Below, one piece after another: positions 1 through 7,191 of a stretch of DNA of 27,588 bases. The DNA is taken from assembly GCA_900552845.1 (NCBI GenBank), contig USBC01000004.1, forward strand, positions 1 to 27,588, given 5' to 3'. The stretch's first letter is position 1. The number at the start of each line of letters is the position of its first letter. The DNA is from an uncultured Oscillospiraceae bacterium (GTDB lineage Bacteria > Bacillota > Clostridia > Oscillospirales > Ruminococcaceae). Made by a program: the position numbers and the translations under genes. The notes beneath the pieces are model-generated. The model worked only from the letters and a program-made list of their open reading frames with translations, was not told where the DNA came from and made no database searches.

Positions 1-197
1 CAGGCTGGCGCCTGCCGATGAACCGCGCAATGCCATACGGCATTTATGCCCGCAAAAACCGTATGTGCTCTTGTCAAACGAAGGTAATGTAATTTGAACA
101 GAAAATGCAAAATAATGAGTATACATGCAAAAAAGCGAGAAAACAGAAGAGAATGCTGGAGTATATTGAAAAAATGGAAATATTAAATGGTTTAGCG
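1..197. other. Left-edge region with no confident gene
   Basis: No gene can be supported here. One plus-strand frame is open from the window edge to a TGA at 95-97 (31 codons), so the 3' end of an upstream gene is possible, but the peptide has no recognisable feature. A 7-bp inverted repeat (CATACGG at 34-40, CCGTATG at 59-65) and a small ATGCC/GGCAT hairpin (30-43) are visible. After about position 100 the DNA becomes AT-rich, as expected of an intergenic promoter region. Confidence 0.3.
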
Positions 198-229
198 TAG
201 TAGCATAGTAGCATACTAAAGTATATAAT
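198..229 (+). promoter_or_regulatory. Promoter and possible operator of the amino-acid ABC operon
   Basis: A consensus -10 box TATAAT lies at 224-229, with no good -35 at the expected distance. Immediately upstream an 8-bp unit TAGTAGCA is repeated in tandem (198-205, 206-213). A palindrome ATACT-aa-AGTAT (213-224) runs into the -10 box. A protein bound there would block or position RNA polymerase, so this is a plausible operator. The regulator is unknown. Confidence 0.5.
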
Positions 230-264
230 ACCATCATACCCCAAAACAAAAGGAGAACCGAACG

Positions 265-1086
265 ATGAAAAAATGGATCGCAATGGTGGCTGCCGCAGTG
301 ATGCTGCTGAGCCTGTTGACCGCCTGCGGCAAGAAGCCTGCCGCAACAAATGATAATGAAACCGAAAAGACCACCTTTACCGTTGGCTTTGATGCGGAAT
401 TCCCGCCCTATGGCTATCAGGACGAAAACGGGGAGTATGTCGGCTTTGACCTTGACCTTGCTGCTGAGGTATGTGCCCGCAACGGCTGGGAGCTGGTGAA
501 GAAGCCCATCAACTGGGACAGCAAGGATATGGAGCTTGATACCGAGGTCATCAGTTGCATCTGGAATGGCTTTACCATGCAGGGGCGTGAGGATAAGTAC
601 ACCTGGAGCGACGCCTATGTGGATAACAGTCAGGTGATCGTGGTAAAGAAGGACAGCGGCATTGCAGCATATGCGGATCTCGCCGAAAAGGTTGTGGCAG
701 TACAGGCAGATTCCTCTGCACTGGCGGCACTGACCGAGAACGAGGACGGCACCAATGAGGAGAACATCGCACTGGCAGAGAGCTTTAAGCAGCTGGTGGA
801 GGTGCCGGACTACAATACCGCATTCCTCAATCTGGAGGCAGGTGCAGTGGACGCCATTGCCATGGATATCGGCGTGGCGCAGTATCAAATTGCGCAGCGC
901 GGCGATGCCTTCGTCATTCTGGACGGTACCATTGCCAGCGAGACCTACGGGATCGGCTTTAAGCTGGGCAATACCGCCCTGCGGGATACCGTGCAGAATA
1001 CCTTGAACGAGATGGCTGCCGACGGCACCTTTACCAAAATTGCCGAAAAGTGGGGCTTGAGCGAGGCGGTATGCCTTGGGAAGTAA
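265..1086 (+). CDS. Amino-acid ABC transporter substrate-binding lipoprotein
   Basis: This is the extracytoplasmic binding protein of a polar amino-acid importer (SBP_bac_3 family). The 273-residue product starts with a short basic and hydrophobic signal ending in the lipobox LLTAC, so Cys21 should be lipidated and anchor the protein to the outside of the membrane. The family pattern follows: a first beta strand (FTVGFDAEFPPYGY), then GFDLDLAAEV, and a typical C-terminal KWGLS. A GGAGAA ribosome site precedes the ATG at good spacing. It is the first gene of a transporter operon with the permease and ATPase downstream. The exact amino acid cannot be read from sequence; cystine, glutamine or another polar amino acid are all possible. 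Confidence 0.93.
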   Translation: MKKWIAMVAAAVMLLSLLTACGKKPAATNDNETEKTTFTVGFDAEFPPYGYQDENGEYVGFDLDLAAEVCARNGWELVKKPINWDSKDMELDTEVISCIWNGFTMQGREDKYTWSDAYVDNSQVIVVKKDSGIAAYADLAEKVVAVQADSSALAALTENEDGTNEENIALAESFKQLVEVPDYNTAFLNLEAGAVDAIAMDIGVAQYQIAQRGDAFVILDGTIASETYGIGFKLGNTALRDTVQNTLNEMAADGTFTKIAEKWGLSEAVCLGK

Positions 1087-1101
1087 CCCCGAAAAGAAAA
1101 C

Positions 1102-1148
1102 GGAAAAGCAGCCCTTCGACACGATGTGCTGAGGGGCTGCGCTTTTCC
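1102..1148 (+). terminator. Intercistronic hairpin between binding protein and permease
   Basis: A long stem (GGAAAAGCAGCCCTT at 1102-1116 against GGGGCTGCGCTTTTCC at 1133-1148) stands between the binding-protein stop and the permease start, with no strong T-run after it. Such hairpins commonly stabilise the upstream mRNA or partially terminate, giving more binding protein than membrane components. That role is an inference here. Confidence 0.6.
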
Positions 1149-1184
1149 CTGCATATCAGGACATGACGAAAAAGGAGACCGCTG

Positions 1185-1895
1185 ATGAATCTGTTAGAGA
1201 TTTTTGCCCAAGTAGGGGAGGGAATGGGACATTCCGTTCTCATCTTTGTGCTGACGCTGGTATTTTCGCTGCCGCTGGGGCTGCTGGTGGCGTTTGGGCG
1301 TATGAACCGCTGGGCGCCGTTTGCCGCCTTGAAAAAGAGCAGCTCTCCCGTTTGGCGGAAAATAGCGGGATTTCGTCCGGTGTGCCTGATATTCAAAGCA
1401 TTTATCTCTGTCCTGCGCGGGACGCCGCTGATGCTGCAGTTGATGGTGGTGTACTATGGCCCCTACTACATCTTTAAGATCCCCATTACGCTGGAATACC
1501 AGTTCTATGCGGTCATTATTGCCTTTGCGGTGAATTACGCTGCGTATTTTGCAGAGATTTACCGTTCCGGAATCGAGTCGATGCCGGCGGGACAATACGA
1601 GGCGGCAAAGGTGCTGGGCTACAATAAAAGCCAGACCTTTTCCCTCATTATTCTGCCGCAGGTTGTAAAGCGTATTCTGCCCTCCATCACCAATGAGGTT
1701 ATTACGCTGGTGAAGGATACCTCGCTGGCATTCGTTATCGGCTATGCCGAGCTGTTCACGCTGGTTAAGCGGATCGCCAGCAGGGAGGCGAGCGTGCTGC
1801 CCTATGTAGGCGCCGCCATCTTCTACTACATCTTTAACCTTGTGGTAGCGGTAGTGATGGAAAAGCTGGAAAAAAAGATGAGCTATTATAGCTAA
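1185..1895 (+). CDS. Amino-acid ABC transporter permease
   Basis: Inner-membrane permease of the HisM/GlnP family (BPD_transp_1), 236 residues with about five hydrophobic segments. The cytoplasmic coupling loop that contacts the ATPase is recognisable as YEAAKVLGYNKSQTF around residue 130, and the family segment SVLRGTPLMLQL is present near residue 75. Residues 45-65 carry a polar insertion (KKSSSPVWRKIAG) between the first two membrane segments. An AAGGAGA ribosome site precedes the ATG. Only one permease gene is present, so it probably works as a homodimer. The ATPase gene follows after 12 bp. Confidence 0.93.
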   Translation: MNLLEIFAQVGEGMGHSVLIFVLTLVFSLPLGLLVAFGRMNRWAPFAALKKSSSPVWRKIAGFRPVCLIFKAFISVLRGTPLMLQLMVVYYGPYYIFKIPITLEYQFYAVIIAFAVNYAAYFAEIYRSGIESMPAGQYEAAKVLGYNKSQTFSLIILPQVVKRILPSITNEVITLVKDTSLAFVIGYAELFTLVKRIASREASVLPYVGAAIFYYIFNLVVAVVMEKLEKKMSYYS

Positions 1896-1907
1896 AGGAG
1901 ACACCCT

Positions 1908-2657
1908 ATGAGTATTCTGCGGCTGGATAATATAAAAAAGACCTACGAGTGCGGTCCACAGGTGCTGCGGGGCATCAGCCTGACGGTGGAGGAGGGCGAG
2001 GTGGTTGCCATCATCGGCCCCTCCGGCGGAGGAAAATCCACCCTGCTGCGCTGCATGATTGATTTGGAGGAGGTGACCGGCGGCAGCATTTATGTCGGGG
2101 AGGAGGCGCTGGTAAAGGACGGAAGGTACTGTGCCAAAGCCGACCGTGCCCGCTTGATCAGCGAGATGGGCATGGTGTTCCAGAGCTTTAATCTGTTCCC
2201 CCACATGACGGTGCGGGAGAACCTCATCAAGCCGTACCTCCTGAACCGACCGAATGCCGCCGACGCCGAGCAAAAGTGCGAGGCGCTGCTGGAAAAGGTG
2301 GGGCTGGCGGAGAAAAAGGACGAATATCCCTGCCGGCTTTCCGGCGGGCAGCAGCAGCGTGTTGCCATTGCCCGCGCCTTGATGCGTGACCCAAAGGTCA
2401 TGCTGTTCGATGAGCCGACCTCAGCACTGGACCCCATGCTGACCGGCGAGGTGCTGACCATTATGCAGCAGCTGGCGGCGGAGCACCGCACCATGGTGGT
2501 GGTAACGCACGAGATGAGCTTTGCCCGTGGCGCCGCCGACCGTATTTTATATGTAAACGGTGGGAGGATCACAGAGCAGGGTACTCCGGAGGAGATCTTC
2601 GGCGCACCGAAAACCGCCGAGCTGCGTGCCTTTTTGGGCAGCGGCTTTAATGACTGA
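1908..2657 (+). CDS. Amino-acid ABC transporter ATP-binding protein
   Basis: Cytoplasmic ATPase of the polar amino-acid uptake family (GlnQ/HisP-like), 249 residues. All the nucleotide-binding motifs are intact: Walker A GPSGGGKST (about 38-46), Q-loop in VFQSFNLFPHMT, ABC signature LSGGQQQR (about 144-151), Walker B VMLFDEPTSALDP (about 164-176) and the switch histidine in VVVTHEM. It lies 12 bp after the permease, preceded by AAAGGAGA, and completes a three-gene importer. No reliable terminator is seen directly after it. Confidence 0.95.
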   Translation: MSILRLDNIKKTYECGPQVLRGISLTVEEGEVVAIIGPSGGGKSTLLRCMIDLEEVTGGSIYVGEEALVKDGRYCAKADRARLISEMGMVFQSFNLFPHMTVRENLIKPYLLNRPNAADAEQKCEALLEKVGLAEKKDEYPCRLSGGQQQRVAIARALMRDPKVMLFDEPTSALDPMLTGEVLTIMQQLAAEHRTMVVVTHEMSFARGAADRILYVNGGRITEQGTPEEIFGAPKTAELRAFLGSGFND

Positions 2658-2680
2658 GGAGACCCCAAAGGAGTGCGGTG

Positions 2681-2716
2681 CGACCGGTTGCAAACCGTCG
2701 GACGGCGTGCTATAAT
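2681..2716 (+). promoter_or_regulatory. Extended -10 promoter of the DMT transporter gene
   Basis: TTGCAA (2688-2693), a 17-bp spacer and TATAAT (2711-2716) preceded by TGC give an extended -10 sigma-A promoter. A near-perfect inverted repeat (CGAcCGGTT-gca-AACCGTCG, 2681-2700) covers the -35 and could be an operator. Confidence 0.7.
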
Positions 2717-2818
2717 AGCGTGGTTTAAGCAAGGCTCCTGCCGAAAGCAACCGGTGGGAGCCGCCCATTATTTGCGGGCAAAAAAGATTTATCCCGTGTA
2801 AAAGAAGGAATGAACCCT

Positions 2819-3739
2819 ATGAACAAAAAGATCAGACAAAACCTGTTTCCCGTCCTGACGGCGCTTATTTGGGGCACGGCATTTGTGGCACAAAGCGTCA
2901 GTGCCGAGCATGTGCCGCCCCTGACCTTCGGCGCTATTCGGTGCAGCATGGCGTTTGCAGCGCTGGCACTGGGACTTACCATTGTACGCATGGTACAAAA
3001 AAAGAGAAATCCGGAACGGGTGGAGCCGTTGGCGAAATCCCCGAAGGATCTGCTGTTGGGCGGACTTTGTTGCGGCGTCGTGATGGCAACGGCCAATTTT
3101 CTTCAGCAAACCGGACTTTCGCAGGGCACCAGCGTAGGCAAAGCGGGCTTTATTACGGCGCTGTACATTGTGCTGGTGCCGATTCTCGGTCTGTTTCTGC
3201 ATAAAAAGGTCACAGCCGCAGTGTGGATATCGGTCGTTTTGGCGGCAGTGGGACTTTACTTCCTGTGCATGAACGAGGCTCTGACGATTGAAAAAAGCGA
3301 TCTGATGATGATGCTTTGCTCACTGGCTTTTGCGGTACATATTCTGGTCATTGACCACTTTACCCGACAGGTGAATGGCGTGGCGCTTTCCACGGTGCAG
3401 TTTGCGGTGGCAGCGGTAGTTTCCGAAATCGGCGCGGTGCTGACAGAGACCCCGACCCTTTCCGGCATTGTGGAGTGTATCCTGCCGCTGCTGTACGTCG
3501 GTGTGATAAGCGGCGGAGTGGGTTATACGCTGCAAATTCTGGCGCAGAAGGACGCAAACCCCACCGTTGTTTCGCTGCTGCTTAGCTTGGAATCGGTCTT
3601 TTCGGTATTGTCGGGCGCTATAATACTGCACGACCGGTTAACCGGTCGTGAGCTTTTGGGCTGCGTGCTGATGCTGCTGGCTGTGGTGTTGGCGCAGCTG
3701 CCGGCGCGCAGCAAGGTTGCAAAGCAGCAAAACATTTGA
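2819..3739 (+). CDS. DMT/EamA-family transporter
   Basis: Ten-helix membrane protein of the drug/metabolite transporter superfamily with two EamA repeats. The N-terminal GTAFVAQSVSAEHVPPLTFG and the mid-protein LSQGTSVGKAGFITALYIVLV segment are typical of the family. Start choice: the ATG at 2819 lies 9 nt after AGAAGGA (2803-2809), whereas the ATG at 2810 directly abuts that site, so 2819 is preferred (306 residues). The gene has its own promoter and stands alone. The substrate is unknown; relatives export amino acids, metabolites or drugs. Confidence 0.88.
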   Translation: MNKKIRQNLFPVLTALIWGTAFVAQSVSAEHVPPLTFGAIRCSMAFAALALGLTIVRMVQKKRNPERVEPLAKSPKDLLLGGLCCGVVMATANFLQQTGLSQGTSVGKAGFITALYIVLVPILGLFLHKKVTAAVWISVVLAAVGLYFLCMNEALTIEKSDLMMMLCSLAFAVHILVIDHFTRQVNGVALSTVQFAVAAVVSEIGAVLTETPTLSGIVECILPLLYVGVISGGVGYTLQILAQKDANPTVVSLLLSLESVFSVLSGAIILHDRLTGRELLGCVLMLLAVVLAQLPARSKVAKQQNI

Positions 3740-3774
3740 TACAATGAAGGGCAGAGAGTGTAAAAGGGGCAGGA

Positions 3775-3857
3775 CGCCCGCAGGGCGTTTCGCCCCGTAG
3801 GGGCGAAACCGGCGGCGCAGCCGCCGAGCCCGTCGCAGGCGGGCTGCCCTGCGGGCG
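3775..3857. repeat. Cloverleaf palindromic repeat, copy 1
   Basis: An 83-bp intergenic element folds on paper into one outer stem with three inner hairpins. Outer stem: CGCCCGCAGGGC (3775-3786) with GCCCTGCGGGCG (3846-3857), 12 bp. Hairpin 1: TTTCGCCCC/GGGGCGAAA (3788-3808, loop GTA). Hairpin 2: CGGCGGC/GCCGCCG (3810-3826, loop GCA). Hairpin 3: AGCCCGTC/GGCGGGCT (3827-3845, loop GCA, one T-G pair). Only G3787 and C3809 are left out of the pairing. The outer stem core is identical to that of the copy at 17252-17332. Each arm also forms its own small palindrome. Confidence 0.85.
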
Positions 3858-3902
3858 GCTTCTGCCTCGCTGCACTTATTCTGTCCATAGGAGGCATGGC
3901 CA

Positions 3903-4463
3903 ATGAGCAAGATCTTTATCGGGTTTTTGTTTGTGTTCTTAAACCTGAGCTTTAAGTTGGACGATACCCATGTTATCAATCTGTTGCCGGATTTTATCGG
4001 CTTTATGCTGCTGTATCTGGGGACAAGGGAGCTGCGGGAGGAAAGCCGGCGCTATACCACCGCAGCGCCGTGGCTGTTGGTGCTGACAGCATATGGCATT
4101 GCCTATTGGCTGATGAAGCTGCTGGGGATTGACGGCGGCTGGGTCGCTTCGCTGCTGGAACTGGTGGCGGCAGGAGTGACATACTATGCCACATGGCTGG
4201 TCATCAAGGGCTTTGAAGATATTGAAAATAATAATTCGGTGGAGATTGCCGCATCGGGAAGTATGCGAAGCTGGAGGGTTTGCGCCATTTTGAATATTGT
4301 GGCGGTGGCACTTTCTTGGGTGCCGGTTGTAGGTGTGCTGCTTCTCCTTGGCATGGTGGTTGTTACCATTATGCTGCTGGCAAGCCTGAACAAAACCCGC
4401 AAGCTGTATGAAGCCTTCCGCATGATAAAGCCTCGGAGCAGTAACAGAGGGCCGGAATTTTGA
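3903..4463 (+). CDS. Multi-spanning membrane protein of unknown function
   Basis: The product is 186 residues with about five hydrophobic segments (roughly 5-20, 28-42, 55-75, 84-103, 126-162). It ends in a basic tail and has no signal peptide or catalytic motif that I recognise. The N-terminal pattern (KIFIGFLFVFLNLSF followed by LLPDFIGFMLLYLGTREL) resembles a membrane-protein family common in Clostridia but without a known role. The ATG lies 8 nt after AGGAGG (3889-3894). It follows cloverleaf copy 1 and precedes a convergent lipid-kinase gene, so it is probably transcribed alone. Confidence 0.75.
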   Translation: MSKIFIGFLFVFLNLSFKLDDTHVINLLPDFIGFMLLYLGTRELREESRRYTTAAPWLLVLTAYGIAYWLMKLLGIDGGWVASLLELVAAGVTYYATWLVIKGFEDIENNNSVEIAASGSMRSWRVCAILNIVAVALSWVPVVGVLLLLGMVVVTIMLLASLNKTRKLYEAFRMIKPRSSNRGPEF

Positions 4464-4560
4464 GGGAGAAGCGGATAACAATTTGTTCTACAGATGATCA
4501 CAGCGGCATATCTTCGCACAGAATCTGTCAGGTGCGCCGGAATCACAGCCATTAAAAATA

Positions 4561-4584
4561 ACCGTCCGAGACTGCTCGGACGGT
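4561..4584. terminator. Bidirectional terminator
   Basis: A perfect 10-bp stem ACCGTCCGAG/CTCGGACGGT with loop ACTG stands between two convergent genes. On the minus strand it is followed by TTATTTTTAA, and on the plus strand by CATTTTG. It should end the minus-strand lipid-kinase transcript and probably also the plus-strand membrane-protein transcript. Confidence 0.85.
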
Positions 4585-4604
4585 CATTTTGATGCAGGGG
4601 GAGT

Positions 4605-5516
4605 TTATTTTGCCTTGGGCAAGATGAACGGCAGTGCCAACGGTACAATGGAGGCTTCCACATGGGTGCTCTCGGTTACCTCACCATCGGCGTTCAGCGT
4701 GGTCGGCTTATCGAAGTCGATGGTCAGGCTGCGGCAGCGGGTGTAAATGACACAATCCTGCATGGAAGGATCGTCCACATGCAGCCCTTTTTGATATTTG
4801 CCGATGATTTTTATCATGCGCAGACGGCTGATCTTTCGCACAATGCAAAGATCCATCAATCCGTCCTCCACATTGAATTTGGGCGCACCCTTCCAGCCAC
4901 CGCCGTAAAATCCGCCATTGGACATGACCATCATCAGTACATTTTCATCAAAGGTGCGCCCGTCATCAAGGACAAAGTGCGCCTGCTTACCCATAGGACT
5001 GAAAAAAGCTGCGATAAGGGAAAGGATATAGGCGCCGCTGCCGGAGACAAAGGGCAGTCGCTTGTAATGAATCATATTTTTACAGACATCAGAGTCCAGC
5101 CCAGCACTGCACAGGTTGGCAGACCACTGATCATTAAAGCGTATGAGGTCGATGGGGTGCTCATCGGCGGTGATCTGTGCTTCCAGATCGGTAAAGGGGC
5201 AGTCCGGAAAGCTGCGCACAAAGTCGTTGCCGGAGCCACAGGGCACAATCCCCATGGCAACATTGGCGCAGCCGGCAAGCCCCTGAAGCACCTCGTTCAT
5301 GGTGCCATCGCCGCCGCAGCTGTAAAAGCGCAGATGCTCCCCATTGGAGGAGGCACAGCGTTCCCGAACAAAGCGGGTGGCGTCTCCCGCGCCGGTGGTC
5401 AGATAAATTTCCAACTCATTCTCTCGCCCGGCAAAAAGGGCGCGCAGATGAGGCTGCAGGTTGTCTGCCGCATTAGATTTGCCGGCGGTAGGATTGATGA
5501 CGAAAATGTGTTTCAT
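4605..5516 (-). CDS. Diacylglycerol-kinase-family lipid kinase (YegS/DagK type)
   Basis: A 303-residue soluble or peripheral lipid kinase of the DAGK_cat family (DgkB/YegS/BmrU group), which phosphorylates diacylglycerol or a related lipid with ATP. The N-terminal INPTAGKS is the family nucleotide-binding start, GGDGTMNEVLQGL (about 69-81) is the glycine-rich nucleotide motif, and VPCGSGNDF (about 95-103) is the family GTGNDF element. The C-terminal beta-rich half holds the family DG-containing segment (EDGLMDLCIV) and LNADGEV. A role in recycling diacylglycerol into phosphatidic acid is likely but not proven. It lies 21 bp downstream of the GNAT gene on the same strand, so the two are probably co-transcribed. 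AGGAGC precedes the ATG. Confidence 0.9.
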   Translation of the reverse strand: MKHIFVINPTAGKSNAADNLQPHLRALFAGRENELEIYLTTGAGDATRFVRERCASSNGEHLRFYSCGGDGTMNEVLQGLAGCANVAMGIVPCGSGNDFVRSFPDCPFTDLEAQITADEHPIDLIRFNDQWSANLCSAGLDSDVCKNMIHYKRLPFVSGSGAYILSLIAAFFSPMGKQAHFVLDDGRTFDENVLMMVMSNGGFYGGGWKGAPKFNVEDGLMDLCIVRKISRLRMIKIIGKYQKGLHVDDPSMQDCVIYTRCRSLTIDFDKPTTLNADGEVTESTHVEASIVPLALPFILPKAK

Positions 5517-5537
5517 GTCGGCAAGGCTCCTTCGATG

Positions 5538-5990
5538 TTAGGTGTTGGGCAGCTCCCATACCATGGCGGTGTAGGGCAGCGCCTGAAAGCCCAGTGATTG
5601 ATATAGCCGCATGGCGACTTGATTTTCCGGAGTGCATTCCAGCTTCAAGGCTCCGACCTTATCATGATAATGGCTGGAGAGCGCCTCCAAAATGGATCGC
5701 CCGATGTGCTGACCGCGCGCTTCCGGAATAAGATACAGCTCCTCGATCATAACAATGGGTGCACCCAACTCGCTGGAAAAGCTGTGAGCCAGCAGCAGAT
5801 AGCCCAAAATATGACCGTTTTCCACGATCATGCGGCCGTCAATATGCTGGTTGCCGGCAAGACAGGCACGGAAGGTGGAAATAAAAATATTTTTATCTAC
5901 AGGGTGTGCCACTGCCGGAGAATCGTACATATCGCAGCTCATTTCCACAAAGGTCGTAAGATCCTTACTGGTAAAGGGGATAAGTTCCAT
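5538..5990 (-). CDS. GNAT-family N-acetyltransferase
   Basis: A 150-residue single-domain acetyltransferase of the GNAT fold. The acetyl-CoA pyrophosphate-binding region is visible as EEARGQHIG-type sequence (PEARGQHIGRSILEAL, about residues 89-104), preceded by beta-4 VMIEELYLI. It is followed by the C-terminal YQSLGFQALPY typical of the family. The substrate cannot be deduced. An AAAGGAG site lies upstream at slightly long spacing. It is the first gene of a two-gene minus-strand unit with the lipid kinase and has its own promoter at 6057-6084. Confidence 0.88.
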   Translation of the reverse strand: MELIPFTSKDLTTFVEMSCDMYDSPAVAHPVDKNIFISTFRACLAGNQHIDGRMIVENGHILGYLLLAHSFSSELGAPIVMIEELYLIPEARGQHIGRSILEALSSHYHDKVGALKLECTPENQVAMRLYQSLGFQALPYTAMVWELPNT

Positions 5991-6020
5991 GGGGTTAACA
6001 GATACTCCTTTTTAAGTATT

Positions 6021-6042
6021 GGCGGGGAAACCGCCGTTTTTT
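6021..6042. terminator. Small hairpin in the GNAT leader with a plus-strand T-run
   Basis: GGCGG-ggaaa-CCGCC (6021-6035) is followed on the plus strand by GTTTTTTG, the form of an intrinsic terminator. No plus-strand gene ends here, and on the minus strand the hairpin lies within the GNAT 5' leader between promoter and ribosome site. It may block read-through toward 6217 or influence GNAT translation. Confidence 0.45.
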
Positions 6043-6056
6043 GTTCTATTTATTCT

Positions 6057-6084
6057 ATTGTAGCATACAATGCGGGAAATGCAA
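6057..6084 (-). promoter_or_regulatory. Sigma-A promoter of the GNAT and lipid-kinase unit
   Basis: Read on the minus strand, TTGCAT (6079-6084), a 16-bp spacer and TACAAT (6057-6062) form a reasonable sigma-A promoter about 70 bp upstream of the GNAT start. Confidence 0.6.
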
Positions 6085-6136
6085 ATACTTGAAAACAGAT
6101 ATAAGTAACGCTTATGATTAAATGTCAAAAAATCTA

Positions 6137-6165
6137 TATCCAAGATAGCAAAAATATGCTATAAT
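6137..6165 (+). promoter_or_regulatory. Extended -10 promoter of the phosphoribosyltransferase gene
   Basis: TATAAT (6160-6165) is directly preceded by TGC (6157-6159), an extended -10. The -35 position (TATCCA, 6137-6142) is poor, consistent with an extended -10 promoter. It lies about 50 bp upstream of the ATG at 6217. Confidence 0.65.
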
Positions 6166-6216
6166 AAATAAGTTAGAGGCAAGTTTGCCCAATTATCTCA
6201 AAAAAGGAGGATTCCC

Positions 6217-6774
6217 ATGCAGGAATTCTATGACATTACCGTTGCAGGTGTAAAACGCAGTCTTCCCATTGTCCCGATCAATGAAAATATGTCCATTGCG
6301 GGCTTTGTTATTTTTGGCGATACCGAGGTGGTAGAGCCTTGTGCCCGTGCGTTGGCTGCCAAGCTCCCCCCCGAGACCGAGGTGCTGGTGACTGCCGAGG
6401 CAAAGAGCATTCCGCTGATCTATGAGATGGCGAAGGTGATGAAGATGCCCCGCTATGTTATTGCCCGTAAGTCGGTAAAGGGCTATATGCGCAATCCTAT
6501 CATTACTACCGTCAACTCCATTACCAATATGGGCAAGGAACAGATTCTGGTAGTCGATGAGCATGATGCCGCATTTATCAAAGGGAAAAAGGTTGCGGTG
6601 ATCGATGATGTGATTTCTACCGGAAGCAGTCTGGAGGCCATTGAAAAGCTGGTGAAGGAATCCGGCGGCGAGGTGGTTGCCCGTGCCGCGGTGCTGGCGG
6701 AGGGCGATGCCGCAGACCGTACCGATATTATCTATCTCGAAAAGATCCCGCTGTTCTTCCACGACAAAAAATAA
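6217..6774 (+). CDS. Phosphoribosyltransferase family protein (adenine phosphoribosyltransferase-like)
   Basis: A 185-residue type I phosphoribosyltransferase, the fold that joins a base to PRPP in purine salvage. The PRPP-binding loop is intact as VAVIDDVISTGSSLEA (about residues 126-141), with the acidic pair and the STGSS phosphate loop. The segment LVTAEAKSIPLIYEMA (about 62-77) matches the Apt-like flexible-loop region (EARG/EAKS), and ARKSVKGYM follows. Overall it resembles apt/xpt-like proteins of Clostridia more than Hpt. The base specificity is uncertain. AAAGGAGG precedes the ATG at good spacing, and a terminator follows directly, so it is probably monocistronic. Confidence 0.85.
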   Translation: MQEFYDITVAGVKRSLPIVPINENMSIAGFVIFGDTEVVEPCARALAAKLPPETEVLVTAEAKSIPLIYEMAKVMKMPRYVIARKSVKGYMRNPIITTVNSITNMGKEQILVVDEHDAAFIKGKKVAVIDDVISTGSSLEAIEKLVKESGGEVVARAAVLAEGDAADRTDIIYLEKIPLFFHDKK

Positions 6775-6787
6775 TTTTTGCAAAGCA

Positions 6788-6832
6788 GCACCCCTGCATT
6801 GGCAGATGAGCCATGTGGGGGTGTTTTTTATA
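6788..6832 (+). terminator. Terminator of the phosphoribosyltransferase gene
   Basis: An imperfect stem (CACCCCTGCATTGGC against GCCATGTGGGGGTG) is followed by TTTTTTAT, an intrinsic terminator 15 bp after the stop codon. Confidence 0.8.
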
Positions 6833-6903
6833 AAAAGAGGCGATTCCCACCGTATAGCTTCCTCCCTGTGGGTGATACTATCCCCATGAAAGGGGGATTG
6901 ACC

Positions 6904-7086
6904 ATGGAACGACCTGTATTGGGACCCATCGATCCGGTGACGGGACGACCGCTGTACCTGCCGCACGACGTGGTAAGCGGTACCGAGGCAACCGGTTTGG
7001 AGCCGGTGCCGCCCTGCACGCAGGAGGAGACCGAAAGCTATGCTGACCTGTACGATTTGCCGCTGACCGACCAGCCCCGACGTTAA
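6904..7086 (+). CDS. Small orphan protein, 60 residues
   Basis: A short hydrophilic, acidic, proline-rich protein with no membrane segment, no cysteine pair and no family that I recognise. Its N-terminal half has a PIDPVTGRPLYLPHD stretch and its C-terminal half is acidic and tyrosine-containing. The ATG at 6904 has GAAAGGGGG at good spacing. An in-frame ATG at 6886 is possible but lacks a ribosome site. It lies between a terminator (6788-6832) and the SDR promoter (7093-7121), so it would be its own small transcription unit, although I see no clear promoter. The good ribosome site and the codon pattern favour a real gene. Confidence 0.55.
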   Translation: MERPVLGPIDPVTGRPLYLPHDVVSGTEATGLEPVPPCTQEETESYADLYDLPLTDQPRR

Positions 7087-7092
7087 GGGGAC

Positions 7093-7121
7093 TTGCCAGC
7101 GGAGGGTAAATTTGCTATTAT
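7093..7121 (+). promoter_or_regulatory. Promoter of the SDR reductase gene
   Basis: TTGCCA (7093-7098), a 17-bp spacer and TATTAT (7116-7121) preceded by TGC form an extended -10 sigma-A promoter about 70 bp upstream of the ATG at 7192. It shows that the upstream part of the longer open frame starting at 7093 is leader and not coding. Confidence 0.7.
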
Positions 7122-7191
7122 CATCAGTAGAAATTTTCGCAGGGCGCAGGGATACGGCGGCACTGCGGAGCTGACACCGGAGGGAGATATC

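Noticed and set aside
1194..2273. 359-residue minus-strand open frame opposite the ABC permease and ATPase
   Set aside because: Both sense genes are intact with all family motifs, so this is a shadow frame.
3775..3857. Cloverleaf element as a tRNA gene
   Set aside because: It lacks the T-loop, D-loop, anticodon stem-loop geometry and CCA-type acceptor end. The loops have only three or four bases.
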